64,000 nt of DNA from Niallia sp. XMNu-256 (GCF_036670015.1 NZ_CP137636.1:1404501-1468500); one strand, 5' to 3'. Numbered from the stretch's first letter, positions 1 to 9,264 are shown. Program-made: numbers and translations. Notes: generated from the letters alone by a model not told the origin.

Positions 1-262
1 GTCACAAGTTTCTTCTAAAACGGAAGACGCTTGGGGCTCTTTTTTATTAAACTATTATTTTAAAAAGTCTAGAAAAGTGTGTCCATTGGTTTGAATATGA
101 AGAGAACCGTTCTGTTGTTCACTTACATGTGAGATAGAGAACGGCCTCAAATGCCTCTTATTTTAATGTACTTCTCCAACAATCCTAGCCCCTCCGGTTT
201 GCTTACCCGTTTGGTAAAAGTGTTATTGACTAACCGACAGTTCACTGTGACTTGTCGATACA
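1..262. other. Intergenic, no gene seen
   Basis: I see no convincing gene here. Bases 237-257 carry one copy of a short imperfect palindrome (arms TCACTGTGA, then CTTGTCGA) that recurs near 26956, 29616, 43281 and 63276. It lies just 3' of the minus-strand DeoR-type gene, a position suited to a transcript end. Confidence 0.5.
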
Positions 263-1039
263 TTAATGTGGAGATAGAATTCGAATATCCTGTTTGCTGT
301 ACTCCTCAACTACATTAGAGGGCAATGAGCTGTCTGTAACAATGAGATCAATGTTCTTTAGTGGACAGACATTAATGTAAGAAGATGTCTCAAACTTTGT
401 TGAATCCGCCACTACTACTTTATATTTGGTCCGTGAAATCATCGCTTGAATCACACCGACTTCATGCATTCGAAAGTCGGTTAAACCATGTTGGAGAGAT
501 AATCCGTTCACCGTGATAAAGGCAAAATCAATATTAAAATGGGAAAGGATTTCTTCACATTGTTTCCCGTATAATGTATATTCCTCTGGATTAAAAAAAC
601 CACCGGTAAGAATGACATTAAACCCCTTATTCGCTCCAAGAATGGATAAAATTCGAAGATCATTCGTAATAATAGTTAGTCTCTTAAACATATTAACCAA
701 TGCTTTCGCTACTTCGATTGTCGTTGTCCCACCATTTAAAGCAATGGCCTGGCCTTCTTCAACTAATTCAACGGCTAATGAAGCAACTTCTTGTTTTTTC
801 TCTAGGTTTTTAACTTCTCTCTCACTAAAAAGCTTGTTAAGCGTATTATCACTGTTTTGAATTAAAACGGCTCCCCCGTGGACTCTCTTCAGGGTTCCTT
901 TTTTCTCTAAAGTCTCTAAATCTCTTCGTACAGTATCAATTGAGATATCTAATAAAGTAGCAAGCTCAGATGCCTTTACAGCTTTTTGCTGTTTTAAAAA
1001 GGATTCAATCATTTGATGTCTTTGCTCTTGTAACATCAT
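263..1039 (-). CDS. DeoR-family transcriptional regulator
   Basis: A 258-residue repressor of the DeoR/GlpR family. Residues about 5-58 form the winged helix-turn-helix, including the family signature VRRDLETLEKKG near 37-48. The rest is the DeoR C-terminal sugar-phosphate-binding (ISOCOT) domain, with NGGTTT near 102-107 and a VADSTKF motif late in the chain. An AGGAGAG ribosome site about 8 bases upstream supports the start. It is transcribed divergently from the phosphonate operon beginning at 1273 and shares its 230-bp upstream region, so it probably controls that operon. The effector is inferred to be a phosphorylated or phosphonate intermediate; the sequence does not show which. Confidence 0.9.
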   Translation of the reverse strand: MMLQEQRHQMIESFLKQQKAVKASELATLLDISIDTVRRDLETLEKKGTLKRVHGGAVLIQNSDNTLNKLFSEREVKNLEKKQEVASLAVELVEEGQAIALNGGTTTIEVAKALVNMFKRLTIITNDLRILSILGANKGFNVILTGGFFNPEEYTLYGKQCEEILSHFNIDFAFITVNGLSLQHGLTDFRMHEVGVIQAMISRTKYKVVVADSTKFETSSYINVCPLKNIDLIVTDSSLPSNVVEEYSKQDIRILSPH

Positions 1040-1077
1040 ATTGCTCTCTCCTATTCCTTTAAATAACTAGTATAAAA

Positions 1078-1130
1078 AGCATAGCATATCTAACAAAAAT
1101 GCAAAACAAAGCATAAAAACGCAATTTGTA
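1078..1130. promoter_or_regulatory. Phased GCA repeats, candidate DeoR operator
   Basis: In the divergent intergenic region the A-rich sequence carries GCA exactly every 10 bases (1101, 1111, 1121), with two more at 1079 and 1084. Repeats on one helical face are what a multimeric DeoR repressor would bind. Function is inferred from pattern and position only. Confidence 0.35.
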
Positions 1131-1272
1131 AAGTAAATATTTTATTTAAACTAGGAAAATAGTGTAAATGTTGTGTAATGAATGCGTAAAACCCATTGTA
1201 AAACCGCAAAAAACCGATTAATCTTGCATTGTGAAGCAAAACAAAGAAACGAACAAGAAAGGAACGAACATA

Positions 1273-2406
1273 ATGGGGAATTACTTTAATCCAGTCAAAA
1301 TTAAAATAGATACGATCGATGTCATCGAGGATATATTAAGTACCCTCCATTCTCAACCAAGGAAGATACTCCTTTTGCATCGAGGTGGTGATTTTTCGGA
1401 ATCTGATGCTGGACAAGGACTTTTTAAAAGTCTTGGAGATTTCGAAGTCAAACCATTAGAAGTGAACATATCCAATCCTGATGTGGAAGACTTGTTTCAT
1501 TTTTATAAACAAATTGAAAGCTTTGATTACCAATGCATCGTAGGAATTGGGGGTGGCAGTGTTTTAGATCTTTCGAAATCGTTAGCTGCCATAAAGGGCA
1601 TGGAAATAGATTCTATCTCTACTTTACGCTCTGTAATTAAACAAAAACTATACATAAAAAATAAAAAATTTGTACCATGGATTGGCATTCCTACAACCTC
1701 AGGTACGGGTTCTGAAGTTACATGTTGGGCAACGATTTGGGATCGAGCGAACGGAGTGAAAATGTCCGTTGATAGTGAACACTTATATGCGCACACAGCT
1801 ATTGTTGACCCAGCTCTAACAACATCCTTACCGAAGAGATTAACGGCATCAACTGCTTTAGATGCATTATGTCATGCAACAGAGGCTTACTGGTCAAAAA
1901 GCTCCAATGAAATTTCAAGAATCTATTCATTAGAAGCGATCAAACGAATTGTAAAAAACTTTGAAAAGGTATTAAATCAGCCGAATGACATTCTTTTAAG
2001 AAAAGAAATTGCTTTAGGGAGCTTGTATGCCGGTCTAGCCTTTAGCAATACAAGGACAACGGCATGCCACTCCATATCCTATCCTCTGACATTGGAGCTT
2101 GGAATGGTTCATGGAATCGCAGCAAGCATTACACTGGCAAAGGTAATGGAAATTAATTTTGACTCGATTATTGAAAACGATAAGCTGCTCGATGCATTTG
2201 GTGTTAGCAGCTGCAGTGAAATACAAGAACTTATTGAACATTTTCATGAGCAATCAGGCTTCTCTAGCAAACTCAGAGATTACGGAGCTAATGAAGAAAT
2301 CATCGAAACAATTACGTCGAAAGCTTTTACAAAGGGTCGGATGGATAATAACCCCGTTGCATTAACGAAGGAAGATGTTGTACAAATTTTACGATCAATC
2401 TATTAA
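1273..2406 (+). CDS. Iron-containing alcohol dehydrogenase (probable phosphonoacetaldehyde reductase)
   Basis: Group III (iron-type) alcohol dehydrogenase, 377 residues from the ATG at 1273, which has AAAGGAA 7-9 bases upstream. A GTG at 1231 is in frame but has no comparable site. Visible marks are the nucleotide-binding GIGGGSVLD, TTSGTGSEVT, and the metal-site stretch with DALCHATEAY and MVHG. It is first in an operon with an AEP importer, phnW and phnX, 12 bases ahead of phnD. In that setting the likely substrate is phosphonoacetaldehyde/2-hydroxyethylphosphonate; reduction of the acetaldehyde released by PhnX is the alternative. Family assignment is firm; the substrate is inferred from context. 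Confidence 0.85.
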   Translation: MGNYFNPVKIKIDTIDVIEDILSTLHSQPRKILLLHRGGDFSESDAGQGLFKSLGDFEVKPLEVNISNPDVEDLFHFYKQIESFDYQCIVGIGGGSVLDLSKSLAAIKGMEIDSISTLRSVIKQKLYIKNKKFVPWIGIPTTSGTGSEVTCWATIWDRANGVKMSVDSEHLYAHTAIVDPALTTSLPKRLTASTALDALCHATEAYWSKSSNEISRIYSLEAIKRIVKNFEKVLNQPNDILLRKEIALGSLYAGLAFSNTRTTACHSISYPLTLELGMVHGIAASITLAKVMEINFDSIIENDKLLDAFGVSSCSEIQELIEHFHEQSGFSSKLRDYGANEEIIETITSKAFTKGRMDNNPVALTKEDVVQILRSIY

Positions 2407-2418
2407 GGAGAGAAGAAA

Positions 2419-3453
2419 ATGAAAACTAAATGGATGTTGACAATGCTTTTACTATTTTCTGTTTTATTAACAGCATGCGGTGGAGGTACTACTAACGGTG
2501 CCGTGAAAGTTGATGATGTAATTAAAATTGTTTGGTATCCGAACGAGTCTGGTCAGGATTTAAAATCCTCCCGTGATGAAATTGGACGACTTATTTCAGA
2601 AGCGACAGGTAAAAAGGTGGAACATCAATTAACAACAGACTATGCGATTGCGATCGAAACGCTAGTAAACAACAATGCGGACCTCGCATTTATGGGTGCA
2701 CAAGGCTATGTTGAAGCAAATAATAGAAATGATGCGATTCAAACAATCGCTGTAAAATCAGGTGAATCTGGAACGTTGGAAGATGCTAAATATTATAGCT
2801 GGTTAGCAGTAAATGTAGATGAACAAGATAAATATAAAGAAAACGGTGAATTTTCACTTGATACGATTGCCGATACAAAGTTTTCATTCGTTTCAAACAG
2901 CTCAACATCAGGATTTAAAGTTCCTGCAGCTAGTATTATTGAACATTTCTCTCAACAAAAAGAGTATGCAGACTTAACGGAAGAAGATTTAATGGAAAGC
3001 GGATCCTTATTCTCGCAAGTATTATTTGGAAACTCTCATCAAGGCTCAGCTGTCAATTTATTGGCGGGAAATGCAGATGTTGCGGCATTTTGTGATACAT
3101 GTGTGGAAGAATATGTGGAGATTGCCAAAGGAGAAGAAAATACCGTTGGTGCAGTTTATCGTGTAAAAGATGGTGCAGCAGAACCTTTTAATACCGTTCA
3201 AGGCAAGGAATTTACAATCATGAGTGCGACACCTGTCTTAAATGAACCATTTGTTGTGAATATCGATACCTTGGGTCAAGAAGATTTTGATACGATTCAA
3301 AAACTATTAACTTCAGATGACGTAGCCAATAATGAAAAAATCTTTGCTCCTAAAGATTCAGAACAGAGTGCTTTATTTTCAAAAAGCGATAAAGAAAGGC
3401 TAGTGGCTGTGGAAGATGAATGGTATGATCCAATCCGTGAATCTTCAAAGTAG
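2419..3453 (+). CDS. phnD: Phosphonate ABC transporter substrate-binding lipoprotein
   Basis: A 344-residue PhnD-type solute-binding protein. The N-terminus is a lipoprotein signal peptide with lipobox LLTAC (Cys at residue 20), so the mature protein is anchored outside the membrane. The body shows the PhnD/phosphite-binding hallmarks WYPNES and the SSTSG stretch near 155-165 that contacts the phosphonate group. An AAGGAG site precedes the ATG. It is followed by the matching ATPase and two permeases, completing an importer. Given phnW and phnX downstream, the ligand is most likely 2-aminoethylphosphonate. Confidence 0.92.
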   Translation: MKTKWMLTMLLLFSVLLTACGGGTTNGAVKVDDVIKIVWYPNESGQDLKSSRDEIGRLISEATGKKVEHQLTTDYAIAIETLVNNNADLAFMGAQGYVEANNRNDAIQTIAVKSGESGTLEDAKYYSWLAVNVDEQDKYKENGEFSLDTIADTKFSFVSNSSTSGFKVPAASIIEHFSQQKEYADLTEEDLMESGSLFSQVLFGNSHQGSAVNLLAGNADVAAFCDTCVEEYVEIAKGEENTVGAVYRVKDGAAEPFNTVQGKEFTIMSATPVLNEPFVVNIDTLGQEDFDTIQKLLTSDDVANNEKIFAPKDSEQSALFSKSDKERLVAVEDEWYDPIRESSK

Positions 3454-3553
3454 TAAGTGATAAATAATTATTTAGGGAGAAGAGTGTGCATTTACGTCTA
3501 CTCGTTCATAAGCACTCTTGCCCACTTTTATTAAGAAAAAGGAGATAAAGCCT

Positions 3554-4318
3554 ATGTCATTGTTAAAGGTAAAAGGCCTCGGTAAATCTTATACAGCAGA
3601 TAAACAAATATTAAAGAATATTGATTTTGAAATTAAAGCAGGCGAATTTGTATCCATCATTGGTCCGTCCGGTGCTGGTAAATCGACGATGCTGCGTTGT
3701 ATTAATCGAATGGTTGATTTTAATGAGGGAAAAATTATTTTTAACCATCAGGATGTAGGAAGTTTAAATAAAAAAGAATTACGTCAATTACGAACAAATA
3801 TTGGGATGGTGTTTCAGCATTATAATCTTGTGCCTCGTTTGACGGTGATTGAGAATGTGCTGCATGGCCGATTTGGTTATAAAACAACGCTGCAAGGCTT
3901 GTTAGGCAGATACACAGAAGAAGAAAAAGAACGTGCCTTTTATTTACTGGAACAGCTCGGAATTCATGAACATGCTTATAAGCGGTGTGACCAATTAAGT
4001 GGTGGCCAGCAACAGCGTGTAGGAATATGCAGAGCACTTATTCAAGAACCGAAACTAATTCTTTGTGATGAACCGATTGCTTCGCTGGATCCAAATTCAT
4101 CTAAAGTGATTATGGATCATTTAAAATCGATTAGTACGGAAATGGGTATTACTTGTTTAGTAAATTTACACCAGGTAGATGTGGCACAACACTATTCAGA
4201 TCGCATTATTGGGTTGAATAAAGGTGAAGTAGTATTTAATGGAAAAAGCCGTGATCTTTGTGACGAACAAATTCAAACCATTTACGGGACGAAAATGAAA
4301 GATTTAATAACAGCGTAA
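3554..4318 (+). CDS. phnC: Phosphonate ABC transporter ATP-binding protein
   Basis: ABC-type ATPase of 254 residues energising phosphonate import. It has Walker A GPSGAGKST (about 37-45), the Q-loop FQHYN, the signature LSGGQQQR, Walker B LILCDEP and a switch histidine in NLHQVD. The ATG at 3554 is preferred over an in-frame start 36 bases upstream because AAAAGGAGAT lies about 8 bases ahead of it. Length and motifs match the PhnC family. The two permease genes follow after 12 bases. Confidence 0.93.
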   Translation: MSLLKVKGLGKSYTADKQILKNIDFEIKAGEFVSIIGPSGAGKSTMLRCINRMVDFNEGKIIFNHQDVGSLNKKELRQLRTNIGMVFQHYNLVPRLTVIENVLHGRFGYKTTLQGLLGRYTEEEKERAFYLLEQLGIHEHAYKRCDQLSGGQQQRVGICRALIQEPKLILCDEPIASLDPNSSKVIMDHLKSISTEMGITCLVNLHQVDVAQHYSDRIIGLNKGEVVFNGKSRDLCDEQIQTIYGTKMKDLITA

Positions 4319-4330
4319 GGAGAAATGACA

Positions 4331-5116
4331 GTGAATGAAAAAGAGATGCGAAAAAGCAGATGGCAGACAGGTATTTTTCTTCTTATCATCATCGTTCTTA
4401 CCCATTTATCATCAGCGCTTACAAGCTTTAACTTTGTAGAGGGAGTCGCGACGATCCCTACAGCGATTGGCTGGATCTTTTCTAATTTATTAGTGACACA
4501 GGAATCGCTTGATAAATTGCCAAAGATCCTGGAGAAATTAGCTGAAACCGTCTTTATGTCGATTGCGGCAACAACGATCGCGGCTGTTGTTTCTCTTTTC
4601 TTAGGGGTAGTGGGGTCCAAAACAACAAAAGTGAATAACTTTTTTAGTGTATTTGCCCGATTTATCGCTTCGGTTTCAAGAAATATCCCTGTTGTTGCGT
4701 GGTCATTGGTTTTGCTTATTTCTTTTGGACAAAATTCGGTAACCGGCTTTCTTGCTCTATTTGTTGGGACGGTAGGGTTTTTAACAAGAGCTTTTATCGA
4801 ATCGATTGATGAAGCGAGCCAAAGTTCTGTGGAGGCCTTAACGGCAACAGGAGCAACTTATTTCCAAATTGTCGGTAAGGCGGTTATTCCACAATGCTTA
4901 CCGCAAATGATTAGCTGGGTATTATTTATGGTGGAAACGAATATTAGAAATGCCACCTTGGTAGGAATTTTAACAGGAACGGGAATTGGTTACACCTTTG
5001 ATATGTATTACAAAATGTTAAATTATGAAGTCGTAGCACTTGTAACCTTATGTATTGTTATTACCGTTATTATGGTGGATCTCATTTCGAATAATGTACG
5101 GAGAGTGATTTTATAA
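4331..5116 (+). CDS. phnE: Phosphonate ABC transporter permease 1
   Basis: First of two PhnE-type inner-membrane permeases, about 261 residues with roughly six hydrophobic segments and the binding-protein-dependent transport domain (EAA-type loop near AVEALTATGATYFQI). Start choice: the GGAG at 4319-4322 is only 2 bases from the ATG at 4325 but 8 bases from the GTG at 4331, so GTG 4331 is the better start. Its stop overlaps the next permease by one base (TAATG), indicating translational coupling and a heterodimeric channel. Confidence 0.88.
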   Translation: MNEKEMRKSRWQTGIFLLIIIVLTHLSSALTSFNFVEGVATIPTAIGWIFSNLLVTQESLDKLPKILEKLAETVFMSIAATTIAAVVSLFLGVVGSKTTKVNNFFSVFARFIASVSRNIPVVAWSLVLLISFGQNSVTGFLALFVGTVGFLTRAFIESIDEASQSSVEALTATGATYFQIVGKAVIPQCLPQMISWVLFMVETNIRNATLVGILTGTGIGYTFDMYYKMLNYEVVALVTLCIVITVIMVDLISNNVRRVIL

Positions 5117-5964
5117 TGGAAGCAACCGTAACCTATATCAAAAGAAAGAAAGACGGGCGAATTCATATAAAGTCGAGGAACAAAGGGAATTTAGCCGTAA
5201 GATGGACGTTAATCGTTCTGACCGTTTTGACCGTTGCTGCTTTTCTATTTTTTAACTATGAAGGGCTGGAATTAGGCTCGGCGATAACAGAAACTGCTTA
5301 TAACTTGAAAGTGATGTTTTTCCAGCCGGCTTTGACTCATTTTGATTTAGGAGAAGCGGTCTATCAAGTGGGAGTGACAATTGGTTTAGCGTTCTTAGCT
5401 ACGATTATTGGTGCCGTTATTGCCTTTTTCGTTTCATTGATGGCGGCAACGAATTTAGCTCCCCTATGGGTATCAAGAATCGTTCGTGTTTTTGTTGCCA
5501 TTATTCGGGCTGTTCCGACCGTACTGTGGGTGTTAATCTTTGCGATTGCCGCTGGGTTGGGAAGTGAAGCGGCCGTTCTTGGGATGTTATTTCATTCAAT
5601 TGCTTATTTAGTTAAAGCATTTTCTGAGGCATTTGAAGAAGTGGATAAGGGAATCTTTGAAGCACTGCAATCAACGGGGGCAAATTGGTGGCATATTGTC
5701 AGAAGCGGTGTTGTACCTTCTACTTTTACTTATTTATTATCATGGGTTTTCTTACGGTTTGAAATTAACTTCGGTGTAGCTGTAGCCATGGGAGCTGCAG
5801 CAGGAGCCGGCGGAATTGGATTTGAGCTTTTTATGGCCTCTGGCTTTTACTTTGATCTGCGTGAAGTTGGCTTTATTACGTATGCCATTTTCATTATAGC
5901 TTTTCTATTGGAGATCATTTCAACTCGTTTGAAAAAACGTTACTTTCCAGCAACTTCTGACTAA
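5116..5964 (+). CDS. phnE: Phosphonate ABC transporter permease 2
   Basis: Second PhnE-type permease, 282 residues, starting within the TAATG overlap with the upstream permease. A basic N-terminal stretch precedes the first membrane segment (about 30-45). The permease domain follows, with the coupling loop FEALQSTGANWWHI and a glycine/alanine-rich late segment (AAAGAGGIG). Two different PhnE chains beside one PhnC and one PhnD is a common arrangement in Firmicute AEP importers. phnW follows after 21 bases. Confidence 0.9.
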   Translation: MEATVTYIKRKKDGRIHIKSRNKGNLAVRWTLIVLTVLTVAAFLFFNYEGLELGSAITETAYNLKVMFFQPALTHFDLGEAVYQVGVTIGLAFLATIIGAVIAFFVSLMAATNLAPLWVSRIVRVFVAIIRAVPTVLWVLIFAIAAGLGSEAAVLGMLFHSIAYLVKAFSEAFEEVDKGIFEALQSTGANWWHIVRSGVVPSTFTYLLSWVFLRFEINFGVAVAMGAAAGAGGIGFELFMASGFYFDLREVGFITYAIFIIAFLLEIISTRLKKRYFPATSD

Positions 5965-5985
5965 ATAAAGGAGAGATAGAGAACG

Positions 5986-7080
5986 ATGAATCACTACAAA
6001 CTTCTAACCCCTGGGCCTCTGACGACGACAAGCAGTGTGAAAGAGGAAATGCTGATGGACCGTTGCACATGGGACAATGACTATAAAATCATTACGCAAA
6101 AAATTCGAAGTCAGCTTCTTGATTTGGCAGGGGCGTCTAAAGAAGAATATACAGCTGTACTCATGCAAGGAAGTGGTACGTTTGCTGTTGAGGCGGTAAT
6201 GAATTCAACGATTTCGAATCGGGATAAGGCCTTAATTATAACGAACGGTGCCTATGGAGATAGAATTGTAAAAATCGCCCAATCTATTGGACTAGCTTTT
6301 TACCAATATGCTGTAGCTTATGATCAATATCCAAATGAGGAAGAAATAAGGAATATTTTAATAGAGGAACCCGACATTACACATATCGTCATGGTTCATT
6401 GTGAAACAACAACAGGGATCTTAAATCCCATTGAAATGATTTCAAATCTATCAAAGGAATTTGGGAGAACGTTAATCATTGATGCAATGAGTAGTTTTGG
6501 TGGCATAGAGATCGATGTTCCTGGACTAGGGATTGATTATTTAATCAGCAGTGCTAATAAATGTATTCAGGGGGTTCCTGGTTTTGGTTTTGTCATTGCT
6601 AAAATCGAGAAACTACTAGCTTGTGAGGGAATTTCTCGCAGTTTGTCACTCGATTTATTTGATCAATGGAAGGAAATGGACAAGGATGGGAAATGGCGTT
6701 TCACATCACCAACCCATGTAGTGGCTGCGTTTTCGAAGGCTCTTGATGAATTAGAGGAAGAAGGGGGCATTCCAGCGAGGTTTTCCCGTTATCAAAAGAA
6801 TAATCATATTTTAAGAGAAAGACTCAAGAAAGTAGGGTTTGAAGCCTATTTACCGGAAGAAAAACAATCTCCGATTATTACAACCTTCCGTTATCCTAGT
6901 GACGATTTTCACTTTGAACATTTTTATACCTTTGTGAAGGAGAAAGGCTACGTCCTCTATCCGGGGAAATTGACGAATGAAAGGACCTTTCGGATCGGAA
7001 ATATTGGGGAGATTTATGAAGAAGATATTGAAGAATTATGCGATATTATCGAAACTTACATAGGAGTGGTGAAAAAATGA
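5986..7080 (+). CDS. phnW: 2-aminoethylphosphonate--pyruvate transaminase
   Basis: PLP-dependent class V aminotransferase of 364 residues that converts 2-aminoethylphosphonate and pyruvate to phosphonoacetaldehyde and alanine in the cytoplasm. It begins with the typical LLTPGPL motif. GSGTFAVEA binds the cofactor phosphate, DAMSSFG holds the PLP aspartate, and SSANKCIQG carries the Schiff-base lysine at 192. Length matches the PhnW family. The ribosome site AAGGAGAG is well placed. The stop codon overlaps the start of phnX (ATGA), so the two pathway enzymes are translationally coupled. Confidence 0.95.
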   Translation: MNHYKLLTPGPLTTTSSVKEEMLMDRCTWDNDYKIITQKIRSQLLDLAGASKEEYTAVLMQGSGTFAVEAVMNSTISNRDKALIITNGAYGDRIVKIAQSIGLAFYQYAVAYDQYPNEEEIRNILIEEPDITHIVMVHCETTTGILNPIEMISNLSKEFGRTLIIDAMSSFGGIEIDVPGLGIDYLISSANKCIQGVPGFGFVIAKIEKLLACEGISRSLSLDLFDQWKEMDKDGKWRFTSPTHVVAAFSKALDELEEEGGIPARFSRYQKNNHILRERLKKVGFEAYLPEEKQSPIITTFRYPSDDFHFEHFYTFVKEKGYVLYPGKLTNERTFRIGNIGEIYEEDIEELCDIIETYIGVVKK

Positions 7081-7928
7081 ACAGAGTAGAAGGTGTTATT
7101 TTTGATTGGGCTGGTACAACCGTTGATTTCGGTTGCTTTGCCCCGGTAAAAGTATTTATTGATATTTTTAAACAGGCAGGGATTGAAGTGACGATGGCAG
7201 AGGCAAGAGAACCGATGGGCATGTTGAAAATTGACCATATCCGTGCGATGCTATCGATGCCTAGAATCTCGGCATTATGGGAGGAAATCTACAAAAGACC
7301 CTTTAATGAACAGGATGTAGAGAAATTATATGCAGAATTTGAACCGGCCCTTATGTCTTCTTTAAGCGAGTATACAGAACCGATTCCAGAAGTTGTTGAG
7401 ACAGTACAAATATTAAGAGAACAAGGGCTTAAAATTGGTTCCACAACCGGATATACACAAACCATGATGGATGTGGTAGTTCCGAATGCTTTAGAAAAGG
7501 GCTATCATCCAGATTTTTATATCACTCCTGATGGAACGAATTCGTTGGGAAGACCGTATCCTTATATGATTTACCGAAATATGGAAGCACTACAATTATC
7601 TGCATCATGGAAGGTAGTAAAAGTTGGAGATACCGTATCAGATATAAAAGAGGCAGTGAATGCAGGGGTTTGGGCAGTCGGTGTGGTTATTGGCAGCTCT
7701 GAAATGGGATTAAGTCAAGATGATTTTCATGCTCTAACGAAAGAGGAGCAAGAGAAAGTGATTGCTAGAACAGAAGAATCGTTTATCCAAAACGGAGCGG
7801 ATTTTACAATCAAATCAATGAGCGAACTGCCAGCATTAATCGGAAAAATCAATTTCCTTATTTCAAACGGAAAAGTGAAACACGGGGAGGGTGTTTCTGC
7901 GAATATTTATAATTCTTATAAACGGTAA
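7077..7928 (+). CDS. phnX: Phosphonoacetaldehyde hydrolase
   Basis: HAD-superfamily C-P bond hydrolase (283 residues) that cleaves phosphonoacetaldehyde to acetaldehyde and phosphate. The nucleophile loop FDWAGTTVDFG places the catalytic Asp at 10, and MGMLKIDHI places the Schiff-base lysine at 51, both diagnostic of PhnX. GDTVSDIKEA near 183-192 is the HAD motif III/IV. The ATG at 7077 overlaps the phnW stop and has TAGGAGTGG upstream; an in-frame start 39 bases earlier is inside phnW and unlikely. It is the last gene of the operon. Confidence 0.95.
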   Translation: MNRVEGVIFDWAGTTVDFGCFAPVKVFIDIFKQAGIEVTMAEAREPMGMLKIDHIRAMLSMPRISALWEEIYKRPFNEQDVEKLYAEFEPALMSSLSEYTEPIPEVVETVQILREQGLKIGSTTGYTQTMMDVVVPNALEKGYHPDFYITPDGTNSLGRPYPYMIYRNMEALQLSASWKVVKVGDTVSDIKEAVNAGVWAVGVVIGSSEMGLSQDDFHALTKEEQEKVIARTEESFIQNGADFTIKSMSELPALIGKINFLISNGKVKHGEGVSANIYNSYKR

Positions 7929-8441
7929 ATATTGGGAGTGGTGTGGGGAACAATCCCCATGTTTCACTATTTAACAACTTCAATTAGAACCAGGTTCACG
8001 GCAGTATTTATGGTGGTACAAGGCTGAGTAGGACACGTAGCTGTTCACCTTTATCAACACCAAAAAAGACCCAAATTGCGGTAGAAATTGGAGCCGATGT
8101 TACTACTTTTCGAGAAGATATTCTATCTTTGCTGAAATCGCTGAAGCACATGAATATGATGGAGCTAATAGAGCAGTTGAAAAAAATAATTTTTATAAAT
8201 GAAAATAACCATTGCTTAAATTAAATACCACCCGAAATTTGTTATCGGTGGAGAGGCTCTTTTAGTAGAAGTGAAATCCGTTGCACAAGTTATTTTAACA
8301 ATAACTTCCCACAAGAAAGTATGGTTTTAAAGGATTATAGCCTATAACTATCCCGCATGTTAATGATAATCTAAATTGTGTTATGAAAAGCACATTATTT
8401 TGTCTCCTCTGGTTACATTATTGAAGAAAGAGGTGGATTAA
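7929..8441. other. Intergenic with a degenerate gene remnant
   Basis: Bases 7943-7967 hold a stem (TGGGGAACAATCCCCA) followed by TGTTTCAC, resembling a decayed copy of the dispersed GTTTCA palindrome and possibly ending the phn transcript. Bases about 8050-8215 look coding-like in two plus frames (for example FAEIAEAHEYDGANRAVEK) but have no start and several frame breaks. I read this as a relic of an unidentified gene. Confidence 0.35.
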
Positions 8442-8648
8442 GTGGATAAGAATAAAGAAGAAAAAATTAACGTAAAATTGGGCGGAATGGGTCTTTATGG
8501 GACAACTTCCAATACTGAAGTCGGCGGTTATGAAGCTTCAGGTGATATTGAGAATGCGGGAAGATTAGATAAAGGATTTCGAAAAGTTGAAGAAGACGAT
8601 CTCGCGGCTACTGCATCACTAAAAGAAGAGGGTCAAGAGGAGTATTAG
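8442..8648 (+). CDS. Small hypothetical protein (68 aa), acidic
   Basis: GTG-initiated 68-residue soluble protein with an AGAGGTGG site 6 bases upstream. It is rich in Glu, Lys and Gly, with a central GGYEASGDIENAGRLDKGF stretch and no membrane segment. I do not recognise the family. It is monocistronic and followed by a long hairpin at 8747-8795. The composition resembles small disordered Bacillus stress or spore proteins, but no function is assigned. Confidence 0.55.
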   Translation: MDKNKEEKINVKLGGMGLYGTTSNTEVGGYEASGDIENAGRLDKGFRKVEEDDLAATASLKEEGQEEY

Positions 8649-8746
8649 AAATCGTATTTTAAAGGATTGTTAGGTTTTATGGTTCGGGTTGTACTCTGAC
8701 CTAGACTCAGGGCTTGGTGCGTAAAAAAAGTGCGGATCTAACCAAC

Positions 8747-8795
8747 AGGGTTAGTTCCCATCGAGTAAGCATTAACTTGATGGGAACTGACCCTT
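8747..8795 (+). terminator. Long hairpin, probable terminator
   Basis: Arms at 8747-8765 and 8776-8794 (GGTTAGTTCCCATCGAG against CTTGATGGGAACTGACC, G-U pairs allowed) with a 10-base loop, then TTTTATT. It lies between converging genes and may stop transcription from both. Confidence 0.7.
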
Positions 8796-8811
8796 TTATT
8801 CGTTCGATCCC

Positions 8812-9264
8812 TTAATTTTCAGAAGTGAGAATCGTTGCTTCTAATTCAATTTCCACATTGCCTTGGATGGCGCGGCTGATCATACATGAAGTTTCAGCTT
8901 TTTCAGCAAGCCTTTGTACGACTTTTTTATCTCGGTCAGAAGCACTTGGCTTTAATACGATTTTCGGACGGTGGATAATTTTTTTATATGTAATGATCCC
9001 ATTTGTCTCGTCAACAATTGCCTCAGATTCCATTGTGAGCGCATCTTTCTCGATCTTACTGCGTTCCATCATCGCTGCTAGTGTAATAATATAACATGTT
9101 GCAGCTGCCCCGAGCAGCATTTCGTCGGGATTTGTACCGATCCCCGGCCCGTCCATTTCTTTAGGAATAGAGATTTTTGTCACTAAATTTCCAGCATCAA
9201 TGGTCCCGACATCGTTACGCAATCCAGGCCAATCTGCTTTTAAATGGAAATGATGTTCTGCCAT
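8812..9264 (-). CDS. OsmC-family protein
   Basis: OsmC/Ohr superfamily thiol peroxidase-like protein, 150 residues from the ATG at 9264, which has GGAGG 7 bases upstream. Upstream in-frame starts would overlap that site. The two conserved cysteines are present in ATCYIIT and ETSCMIS, the pair that reduces organic hydroperoxides in this superfamily. The subfamily is nearer YhfA/SACOL1771-like OsmC than Ohr, so the peroxide substrate is uncertain. Monocistronic. Confidence 0.85.
   Translation of the reverse strand: MAEHHFHLKADWPGLRNDVGTIDAGNLVTKISIPKEMDGPGIGTNPDEMLLGAAATCYIITLAAMMERSKIEKDALTMESEAIVDETNGIITYKKIIHRPKIVLKPSASDRDKKVVQRLAEKAETSCMISRAIQGNVEIELEATILTSEN

Noticed and set aside
100-130. 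GAGAACCGTTCTG resembling the REP core
   Set aside because: Lacks the TGAAAC/GTTTCA arms; too short to call a copy.
513-860. 115-codon frame opposite the DeoR gene
   Set aside because: Shadow of the DeoR-family gene; no ribosome site and low-complexity product.
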